This document shows, piece after piece, positions 1 to 5,425 of a DNA stretch of 6,557 bases. The stretch comes from JBDSLU01 sp039916225 (GTDB taxonomy: Bacteria > Acidobacteriota > Vicinamibacteria > Vicinamibacterales > Vicinamibacteraceae). A model generated the notes under the pieces. It saw nothing but the letters and a program-made list of their open reading frames with translations. It was not told the origin of the DNA and made no database searches. The position numbers were made by a program, and so were the translations under genes. How positions within the stretch are numbered: position 1 is the stretch's first letter; each line of letters opens with the position of its first letter. The stretch spans positions 1 to 6,557 of the forward strand of contig JBDSLU010000203.1 in NCBI GenBank assembly GCA_039916225.1, read 5' to 3'.

Positions 1-1
1 C

Positions 2-580
2 CGCGACAAGTTGAAGCACCTCGGCCAGTTCGAAGAGACGGTGGCCGGCTGGGATACCAAGCGGCGCTGGGTCGACGAAGCCTTCGCCCGTCTCGAGCGC
101 GCCGGCTATCACGTCGGCAGTGCCTACACCGTGGTGAAGGATCCGGCCAAGGCGCGCTTCGTCTACCGCGATCGCCTGTGGCAGGGCGCCGATCTCGCCG
201 GCCTCGGCGTCGCCTCGTTCGGCCACGTCAACGGCGTCCACCTGCAGAACCTCGACTCGTGGGAGACCTACGCCGCCGGCATCGAGGCGGGGGCACCGCC
301 GCTGGCGCGCGCCTACCGGCCGAGCGCCGACGAGCGGCTGATCCGCGAGTTCGTGCTGCAACTCAAGAAAGGCGCCGTCGCGCCGTCGTACTTCGCCGGC
401 AAGTACGGTGTCGACGTCCTCGAGCGCTTCGCCGCGCCGCTGGCGTCGCTCCAGCGCGAAGGGTATCTCGCCGCGCTCGGCCCGGATCGCATCGCGGTGA
501 CGCGCCAGGCGCTGCTGCGCGTCGACGTGCTGCTGCACCGCTTCTTCCTGCCCCAGCACACCGGGATCCGCTACACCTGA
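2..580 (+). CDS. HemN-like radical-SAM protein, C-terminal part (5' end outside window)
   Basis: The reading frame is open to the left edge (it begins Arg-Asp-Lys before the TTG at 11), so this is the last 192 codons of a longer gene and TTG 11 is not a credible start. The visible part resembles the C-terminal half of oxygen-independent coproporphyrinogen oxidase/HemW-like proteins. There is a glycine-rich stretch GADLAGLGVASFGHVNGVH, then an NLDSWETYAAGIEAG segment. A winged-helix-like HemN_C region follows from about RAYRPSADERLIREFVLQLK to the end, with the typical 'LQREGYL...IAVTRQALLRVD' pattern. The radical-SAM CxxxCxxC cluster would lie upstream and cannot be checked. HemN-like enzymes include heme-pathway oxidases, heme chaperones, and radical methylases/cyclopropanases of secondary metabolism. 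Its stop overlaps the next start (TGATG), so it is translationally coupled to a chorismate-lyase homologue. That favours a tailoring role over housekeeping heme synthesis, but this is inference. Family call is fairly sure, function unknown. Confidence 0.8.
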   Translation, partial: RDKLKHLGQFEETVAGWDTKRRWVDEAFARLERAGYHVGSAYTVVKDPAKARFVYRDRLWQGADLAGLGVASFGHVNGVHLQNLDSWETYAAGIEAGAPPLARAYRPSADERLIREFVLQLKKGAVAPSYFAGKYGVDVLERFAAPLASLQREGYLAALGPDRIAVTRQALLRVDVLLHRFFLPQHTGIRYT

Positions 581-1191
581 TGGCCTCCAGCGCTCTCGAT
601 TCGGCCCGCCCGCGGGGGCGCGCGACCCGCGTGGCGCGCGTCGCCAAGGTTGCCCGGCCCAGCGTCCCCAGCCCGCTCCATCCGCTCGACCTCGCCTACG
701 CGCGAGCCGGCCTGGAGCCGCCGACGGCGACGGCCATCGATCCGGACCGGATTCCGCAGCCCTACCGCTCGCTGCTGGTCCACCAGCGCGACATGACGCT
801 GACGCTCGAGGCCCACTTCGGCGGCCGCGTCGTGCTGCGCCCGCTGTCGACCTTCGTCAGCGGGCCCTGGTACTACCGCCGGGTGCTGCTGGCGCAGGAA
901 TATTCCGGCCGGCCGGTCGAGATGGGCGCCATCCGCATGAAGCTGGCGGCGCTGCCTCGCAAGGTGCAAACCGAGATCCGGCGCAACCAGGTGCCGCTCG
1001 GGCGCATCCTGCGCGACGGCGGCGTCGATTTCACCAGCATGCCGCGCGAGTTCTTCGCGGTCGAACCGAACCCGGAGATGATGGGCGTTTTCTGGATGCG
1101 CGAGCCGCGCACGCTCTACGGCCGCCGTACCGAAGTGCTCCTCGACGGCAAGGCCATCGGCGACATCGTCGAAGTGCTGCCCCTCGTCTAG
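580..1191 (+). CDS. UbiC-like chorismate lyase family protein
   Basis: 203 residues starting at the ATG that shares its A with the preceding TGA. The open frame extends further upstream but there it is only a shadow of gene 1. The protein aligns by eye with E. coli UbiC (chorismate pyruvate-lyase: chorismate to 4-hydroxybenzoate plus pyruvate). LLVHQRDMTLTLEAHF (65-80) matches UbiC LLLEDSMTKRFEQQ. WYYRRVLL (97-104) matches YWLREILL, placing R100 at the substrate-binding arginine R76. GRPVEMG (110-116) matches GEPWLAG. PLGRIL (139-144) matches PLGRYL. GRRTEVLLDGKAIGDIVEVLP (181-201) matches [21 protein letters not shown], placing E198 at catalytic E155. The first ~35 residues are Arg/Ala-rich and absent from UbiC. 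Neighbouring ligase, thioesterase and halogenase-like genes suggest the hydroxybenzoate feeds a specialised product rather than ubiquinone. It could yield 3- or 4-hydroxybenzoate, or bind a related aryl acid. Superfamily sure, reaction likely. Confidence 0.82.
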   Translation: MASSALDSARPRGRATRVARVAKVARPSVPSPLHPLDLAYARAGLEPPTATAIDPDRIPQPYRSLLVHQRDMTLTLEAHFGGRVVLRPLSTFVSGPWYYRRVLLAQEYSGRPVEMGAIRMKLAALPRKVQTEIRRNQVPLGRILRDGGVDFTSMPREFFAVEPNPEMMGVFWMREPRTLYGRRTEVLLDGKAIGDIVEVLPLV

Positions 1192-1199
1192 ACGCGAAC

Positions 1200-2519
1200 A
1201 TGACTGCAGTGTCCTCCACGTCCCCCGACGTCGTCGTCATAGGCGGCGGCCCGGCCGGGTCGACCGTCTCCACGCTGCTCGCCCAGCACGGTCGGCGCGT
1301 CCAGCTGTTCGAGCGCGAGACGTTTCCGCGCTTCCACATCGGCGAGTCGCTGATCCCCGAGACCTACTGGGTGATCAAGCGCCTCGGGATGTTGGAGAAG
1401 ATGAAGGCCAGCCACTTCGTCCAGAAGCGCAGCGTGCAGTTCGTCAGCGCCAACGGCAAGCTCTCGGCGCCGTTCTATTTCTGGGACAACAAGCCGCACG
1501 AGTGCTCGCAGACGTGGCAGGTCGAGCGCGGCGAGTTCGACCAGATGCTGCTCGAGAACGCCCGCGCCCACGGCGTCGATGCCCGCGAAGGCGTGCACGT
1601 GCTCGAGGTCATCTTCGAGGGCGAGCGCGCCGTCGGCGTGAAGATCCAGGACCCCGACGGTAGCCGGCGCGAAGTACGGGCTCCGGTCGTCGTCGACGCC
1701 AGCGGCCAGGCGGCGATGCTGATGAACCGCCATGGCCTGCGCATCTGGGATCCGCTGCTCAACAAGGGCGCGATCTGGACCTATTACGAGGGCGCGGCCA
1801 AGGACGCCAACCGCGACGAGGGAGCGACGCTGGTCGTGCAGACGCCCGACAAGCGCGGCTGGTGGTGGAACATCCCGCTGCACGGCGATCGTCTGAGCTG
1901 CGGCATCGTCCGGCCGTTCGACGACATCTTCAAGAACCGCGGCGGCCTCGAACAGACCTATCTCGAAGAGGCCGAGCAGACGCCGTACATCAAGCACCGC
2001 ATCGCCAACGCCAAGCGCGTCACCGGCTACTTCGCCACCCGCGACTACTCCTACCGCGCCACGGAGCTGGCTGGCGACGGCTGGGTGATGGTCGGCGATG
2101 CCTTCGGCTTCCTCGACCCGCTCTACTCCTCGGGCGTCATGCTCGCGCTCAAGTCGGGCGAGCTGGCCGCCGACGCCATCCACGCCGCGCTCGAGAGCGG
2201 CGATACCTCGAAGGCCGCGCTCGGCTCCTGGGCGCCGGTGTTCAACCAGGGCATCGACCGGATGCGGCGCCTCGTCTGCGAGTACTACGCCGGCTTCAAC
2301 TTCGGCACCTTCATCCGGCACCACCCCGAGCTGCGCGGCGCGATCACCGATCTGCTGATCGGCGACCTGTTCACCGAGGCCGCCGATCGCGTGTGGGGGC
2401 CGATGGATGCCCTCGCCGGCGCCGACAAGGCCGACATCGCCCCGTGGCACGCCGGTCCCGCGGCCAGCACGGTGCCGGCCAAGGCCAACACGATGACCAA
2501 GCCGGAGGGCGTGCATTAG
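1200..2519 (+). CDS. FAD-dependent halogenase-like oxidoreductase
   Basis: 439 residues, ATG 8 nt after the previous stop; the Rossmann strand begins at residue 10, so this start leaves a normal N-terminus. No clear Shine-Dalgarno is visible. The dinucleotide-binding motif VVVIGGGPAGS is at 11-21, followed by FPRFHIGESLIPET (42-55), typical of flavin-dependent halogenases and related monooxygenases. WWWNIP (221-226) fits the halogenase WxWxIP motif exactly. K76 in FVQKRSVQF lies where the halogenase catalytic lysine is expected. The second FAD motif GDAFGFLDPLYSSGV (299-313) resembles the phenol/pyrrole (carrier-linked) halogenase branch. It probably uses FADH2 and O2 to halogenate an electron-rich aromatic or carrier-bound substrate; a flavin reductase would be needed and none is in the window. 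Embedded between a chorismate lyase homologue and a thioesterase, its substrate may be a hydroxybenzoate derivative. It could instead be a hydroxylase or reductase (geranylgeranyl-reductase-like relatives share folds). No signal peptide. Confidence 0.85.
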   Translation: MTAVSSTSPDVVVIGGGPAGSTVSTLLAQHGRRVQLFERETFPRFHIGESLIPETYWVIKRLGMLEKMKASHFVQKRSVQFVSANGKLSAPFYFWDNKPHECSQTWQVERGEFDQMLLENARAHGVDAREGVHVLEVIFEGERAVGVKIQDPDGSRREVRAPVVVDASGQAAMLMNRHGLRIWDPLLNKGAIWTYYEGAAKDANRDEGATLVVQTPDKRGWWWNIPLHGDRLSCGIVRPFDDIFKNRGGLEQTYLEEAEQTPYIKHRIANAKRVTGYFATRDYSYRATELAGDGWVMVGDAFGFLDPLYSSGVMLALKSGELAADAIHAALESGDTSKAALGSWAPVFNQGIDRMRRLVCEYYAGFNFGTFIRHHPELRGAITDLLIGDLFTEAADRVWGPMDALAGADKADIAPWHAGPAASTVPAKANTMTKPEGVH

Positions 2520-2553
2520 CGGACCGGGAGGCCCGCGCGCTCGCATTACCGAC

Positions 2554-3009
2554 GTGCCGCACGCGCTCGTCCTCCGCCGCCGGGTCCAGTTCTACGAGAC
2601 GGATGCCGCCGGCATCGTCCACTTCAGCACCTTCTTCCGCTACATGGAGGAGGCCGAGCACGCGCTGTGGCGCGAGAACGGCCTCTCGATCTTCCCGGCC
2701 TCACCGACGCACGGCTGGCCTCGGGTCGCCGCCTCCTTCGACTACAAGCGGCCGCTCCGCTTCGAGGACGAGTTCGAGGTGCAGCTGCGCGTCGAGCAGC
2801 TCACCACGCGGAGCCTGCGCTACGCCTGCCGCATCGAATGCCGCGGCGAGGTGGTCGCCGAAGGCCGCATGACGATCGTCTGCGTCCAGCGCGACGCCGA
2901 TCACCAGATGCGTGCCGTGCCGATCCCCGAGTCGATCGCGGCCCTGTTCCGCTCCGCCTCCGCCTCGCCTGCGGCGGGCTCCGGCGCGGCAAGCCCCGAC
3001 GTCGCATGA
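2554..3009 (+). CDS. 4-hydroxybenzoyl-CoA thioesterase-family (hotdog) acyl thioesterase
   Basis: 151 residues from a GTG start 34 nt after the halogenase-like gene. No ATG or GTG lies in frame in that gap, and a GGGAGG at 2526-2531 is too distant (22 nt) to serve as its ribosome site. The signature YETDAAGIVHFSTFFRYMEE (14-33) is that of the YbgC/4HBT hotdog thioesterases. D17 falls at the position of the catalytic aspartate of the Pseudomonas enzyme. The rest (FDYKRPLRFEDEFEVQLRV, then RIECRGEVVAEGRMTIVCV) follows the usual hotdog strand order, ending near residue 133. The last ~18 residues are Ala/Ser/Gly/Pro-rich and look disordered. It should hydrolyse an acyl- or aroyl-thioester (CoA or carrier protein) in the cytosol. 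Its stop overlaps the start of the ligase gene (ATGA), so the thioester-breaking and acyl-activating enzymes are made together. Substrate not determinable from sequence. Confidence 0.88.
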   Translation: MPHALVLRRRVQFYETDAAGIVHFSTFFRYMEEAEHALWRENGLSIFPASPTHGWPRVAASFDYKRPLRFEDEFEVQLRVEQLTTRSLRYACRIECRGEVVAEGRMTIVCVQRDADHQMRAVPIPESIAALFRSASASPAAGSGAASPDVA

Positions 3010-4298
3010 ACGCCGCGGCCTGGACAGCGGCGCGGGCCGCCCTCTCGGCTCGGCAGGCATCACGGCTGGCGGCGCTGGTCGATCGCGTCGTCGACGGCAA
3101 CGCCTTCTACACCCACAAGTACGCGACCGCCGGCCTCGATGCGCGTCAGGCGGTCGCCAGCGCCGGCCTTGCCGGCCTGCCCTTCACCACCAAAGCCGAA
3201 CTGATCGCCGACCAGGACGCGCACGCGCCGTGGGGCACCGCCCACACCGAGCCAATCGCCGCGTACACGCGCTACCACCAGACCTCGTCGACGACCGGGC
3301 GTCCGCTGCGCTGGATCGACACCAACGCCAGCTGGCAGTGGGCCCTCGACTGCTGGAAGTCGGTCTTCGCCGCGGCCCGGGTCGGGCCCGGCGATCGCGT
3401 GCTGTTCGCCTTCTCGTTCGGGCCGTTCCTCGGCTTCTGGACGGCGTTCGAGGCCGGGTGCCAGATCGGCGCGCACTGCGTGCCTGGCGGCGGCATGACC
3501 AGCCACCAGCGCCTGGCGCTGATCGACGCCGTGCGGCCGGGCGTCCTGTGCTGCACGCCGACCTACGCGCCGCGCCTCGCCGAAGTCGCCGAGGCGGAAC
3601 GCGGCCACGCGCCGCTCACCGCGAGCGGCGTGCGCACGATCATCGTCGCCGGCGAATCGGGCGGCAGCCTGCCGGTGGTCCGCGCCCGCATCGAGCGCGC
3701 CTGGGGCGCGCGGGTCATCGATCACTACGGCCTGACCGAAGTCGGCCCAGTCGCCTTCGAGGACTGGAACCGGCCGGGCGGCCTCTACGTCAACGAAGCC
3801 GAGTTCATCGCCGAGGTCCTGGACGCGGACGGCGCGCCGGTGCCGGACGGCGAACTGGGCGAGCTGGTGCTGACCAATCTCGGACGGACGGCGAGCCCGG
3901 TGATCCGCTACCGCACCGGGGACATCGTGCGGGCACGAACCGCGCCGCATCCGAACGGCCCCGGCTACCTGTGGCTCGAGGGCGGCATCCTGGCCCGGGC
4001 CGACGACATGGTGACGATCCGCGGCGTCAACGTCTACCCGACGGCGGTCGAGGCCGTCGTCCGGGAGAACCACGACGTCACCGAGTTCCGCGCCACCGTC
4101 GCCCGCGAGAGCGCGATGCGGCACCTGACCGTCGAGATCGAAGTGCGGCCCGCCACCGACGGCGCCGCGGTCGCCCACGCCGTGTCACTCGCGTTGAAGG
4201 ATGCCCTTGGCCTCACCGTCGCGGTGCACCCCGTCGCCGTCAACGCCCTGCCGCGCTTCGAAATGAAAGCGCGCCGCTTCGTGATTACCGATGTCTGA
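3006..4298 (+). CDS. PaaK-like adenylate-forming ligase (phenylacetate-CoA ligase family)
   Basis: 430 residues from the ATG that overlaps the thioesterase stop by 4 nt (ATGA). The longer open frame upstream is a shadow of that gene. Adenylation motifs are in order: LPFTTKAEL (58-66); the P-loop as TSSTTGRP (93-100), where most PaaK members read SSGTTG or TSGTTG; CCTPTYA (182-188); VAGESGGS (214-221); YGLTE (241-245); YRTGD (302-306); RADDMVTIRGVNVYP (331-345), the PaaK hinge; and LPRFEMKARR (415-424), whose K421 is the probable C-terminal catalytic lysine. The enzyme should adenylate a carboxylate, probably aromatic, and pass it to CoA or a carrier-protein thiol. With a chorismate lyase homologue two genes upstream, a hydroxybenzoate is an attractive substrate. 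It has no fused carrier or reductase domain. Distinct from true paaK in gene context: no phenylacetate degradation genes are present. Family call firm; substrate inferred. Confidence 0.88.
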   Translation: MNAAAWTAARAALSARQASRLAALVDRVVDGNAFYTHKYATAGLDARQAVASAGLAGLPFTTKAELIADQDAHAPWGTAHTEPIAAYTRYHQTSSTTGRPLRWIDTNASWQWALDCWKSVFAAARVGPGDRVLFAFSFGPFLGFWTAFEAGCQIGAHCVPGGGMTSHQRLALIDAVRPGVLCCTPTYAPRLAEVAEAERGHAPLTASGVRTIIVAGESGGSLPVVRARIERAWGARVIDHYGLTEVGPVAFEDWNRPGGLYVNEAEFIAEVLDADGAPVPDGELGELVLTNLGRTASPVIRYRTGDIVRARTAPHPNGPGYLWLEGGILARADDMVTIRGVNVYPTAVEAVVRENHDVTEFRATVARESAMRHLTVEIEVRPATDGAAVAHAVSLALKDALGLTVAVHPVAVNALPRFEMKARRFVITDV

Positions 4299-5391
4299 AC
4301 CGATGCCTCCCGTCGACGAACGCCGCTATCGCCCGGACACGCTCGTCCTGTTCGCGATCGCCCTGCTCGAAGCCGCCGGCCTGCCCGCCGACCGGGCCCG
4401 CGCCGTCGCCGAGATCCTGGTCGAGGGCGATCTGCTCGGCCACACCACGCACGGCCTCGACATGCTCGCGCTCTACCTGAAGGAGATCGAGCAGGGCACG
4501 ATGGCCCGGACCGGCGAGCCCGAAGTGGTCAACGACGTGGGCGCGGCGCTGACCTGGGACGGTCACACGCTGCCCGGCCCGTGGCTGGTGCGGAAAGCGA
4601 TCGCCGAAACGCGATCGCGAATCCTCGCCCACCCCGTCGTGACGGTCGTCATCCGGCGCAGCCATCACATCGGCTGCCTGCAGGCCTACCTGAAGTCGAT
4701 CACGGATGCCGGTCTCCTCGGGCTGCTCCTGACGTCCGATCCCGCCGGCGCCGGGGTCGCGCCGCACGGCGGCATTGCGTCGCGCCTCACACCGAATCCG
4801 CTGGCGATGGGCTTCCCCACCGGGCCGGATCCGTTGGCCAGCGAGCCCGGGCACGCCGATCCGGTGCTCATCGACGTCAGCATGTCGACGTCGACGAACG
4901 CCATGGTCAAGCGGATCAAGGCGGAGGGCGGACGCTTGCCGGGCCCCTGGCTGGTCGATCGGCACGGCAACGCCACCGACGATCCGTCGGCGATCGGCGG
5001 CGAGGCGGGCGGCGCGCTGCTGCCGCTCGGTGGCCTCGACCTCGGCCACAAGGGCTTCGGCCTCGGACTGATGGTCGAAGCGCTGACCTCGGGCCTGTCC
5101 GGCTATGGCCGCTCGCAGCATCCGACCGGCTGGCAGGCGTCGGTGTTCCTCCAGGTGCTCGATCCCGACGCCTTCGGCGGCCGCGACAGCTTCGTCCGGG
5201 AAACGGCCTACCTCGCCGAGTTGTGCCGCACGACGCCGGTCGCACCCAATCGGCCGCCGGTGCGCCTGCCCGGCGAAGGTGCGCTTTCCCGTCGCCGGCA
5301 CCACTTGCGCTCGGGCGTCACGCTGCCGTCGACCGCGATGCCGGCCCTCGAGCCGTACGCCGCGAAGTACGGGGTGCCCCTCCCCGCGTGA
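4291..5391 (+). CDS. Ldh2-family NAD(P)-dependent 2-oxoacid (malate/L-lactate-type) dehydrogenase
   Basis: 366 residues, typical family length. ATG 4291 overlaps the ligase stop by 8 nt; a second ATG at 4303 (residue 5) would give a 4-nt gap, so the exact start is uncertain. Ldh2/malate dehydrogenase-2 landmarks are: GDLLGHTTHGLDML (46-59) with H54 as the likely catalytic histidine; RRSHHIGCLQAYL (122-134), the second conserved histidine region; TPNPLAMGFPTG (167-178), the nucleotide-binding stretch; IDVSMSTSTNAM (194-205); LGHKGFGLGLMVEALTSGLSG (251-271); and VRLPGEG (324-330) near the C-terminus. Members (malate, ureidoglycolate, sulfolactate and diketogulonate reductases) reversibly reduce an alpha-keto acid with NAD(P)H. 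Last gene of the plus-strand unit, ending 3 nt before a strong hairpin. Its substrate here is unknown. It may reduce a keto acid of the pathway, or be an unrelated passenger. Confidence 0.85.
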   Translation: MSEPMPPVDERRYRPDTLVLFAIALLEAAGLPADRARAVAEILVEGDLLGHTTHGLDMLALYLKEIEQGTMARTGEPEVVNDVGAALTWDGHTLPGPWLVRKAIAETRSRILAHPVVTVVIRRSHHIGCLQAYLKSITDAGLLGLLLTSDPAGAGVAPHGGIASRLTPNPLAMGFPTGPDPLASEPGHADPVLIDVSMSTSTNAMVKRIKAEGGRLPGPWLVDRHGNATDDPSAIGGEAGGALLPLGGLDLGHKGFGLGLMVEALTSGLSGYGRSQHPTGWQASVFLQVLDPDAFGGRDSFVRETAYLAELCRTTPVAPNRPPVRLPGEGALSRRRHHLRSGVTLPSTAMPALEPYAAKYGVPLPA

Positions 5392-5393
5392 CG

Positions 5394-5419
5394 GCGGCCG
5401 CGCGGCAACGCGCGGCCGC
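5394..5419. terminator. Perfect 11-bp hairpin with GCAA loop, probable bidirectional terminator
   Basis: The arms 5394-5404 (GCGGCCGCGCG) and 5409-5419 (CGCGCGGCCGC) are exact inverted complements and close a GCAA tetraloop (5405-5408), a GNRA type on the plus-strand transcript. It sits inside the 34-nt gap between two convergent stop codons, 2 bases after the plus-strand stop (5389-5391) and 6 bases from the minus-strand stop (5426-5428). It is therefore placed to end both transcripts. No T-run follows on either side, so it is not a classical intrinsic terminator. It may act with Rho, act as a U-less hairpin as reported in some GC-rich bacteria, or protect 3' ends. Confidence 0.7.
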
Positions 5420-5425
5420 TCCCCG

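Larger units (their letters stand above)
1..5391 (+). other. Probable operon: six co-oriented, tightly spaced genes
   Basis: The gene junctions are a 1-nt overlap at 580, an 8-nt gap at 1192-1199, a 34-nt gap at 2520-2553, a 4-nt overlap at 3006-3009 and an 8-nt overlap at 4291-4298. No terminator-like hairpin or promoter was recognised between them. Three of the five junctions overlap, which indicates translational coupling. Clear Shine-Dalgarno sequences are scarce. Several genes have no purine-rich stretch at the right distance, so re-initiation or leaderless-style initiation may be used. The unit extends left beyond the window, where its promoter and possibly further pathway genes (carrier protein, ketosynthase, transporter) would be. 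The content (chorismate lyase-like, halogenase-like, thioesterase, ligase, dehydrogenase, HemN-like) suggests a specialised aromatic metabolite. Confidence 0.7.

Noticed and set aside
11..13. TTG as the start of the HemN-like gene
   Set aside because: The frame is open to the window edge and the protein lacks its N-terminal radical-SAM domain, so the gene begins outside.
2526..2531. GGGAGG as the ribosome binding site of the thioesterase gene
   Set aside because: It lies 22 nt before the GTG start, too far. The only closer in-frame candidate start is a rare ATT at 2545, not supported by family alignment.
1188..2546. Long minus-strand open frame (452 codons) antisense to the halogenase-like gene
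   Set aside because: Its translation is Ala/Gly/Arg/Val-rich and without recognisable motifs. The plus strand has clear FAD and WxWxIP motifs, so this is a GC-rich antisense shadow.
3060..4178. Minus-strand open frame antisense to the PaaK-like ligase
   Set aside because: Composition is low-complexity Arg/Ala/Gly/Asp with no family signature. The opposite strand has all adenylation motifs.
4353..4360. GCGATCGC palindrome (also near 4613) as a HIP1-like or regulatory element
   Set aside because: Both lie inside coding sequence and are expected by chance at this base composition.
4285..5304. Minus-strand open frame antisense to the Ldh2-family gene
   Set aside because: Shadow frame; the plus strand carries the GHKGFGLGLMVE and THG motifs.
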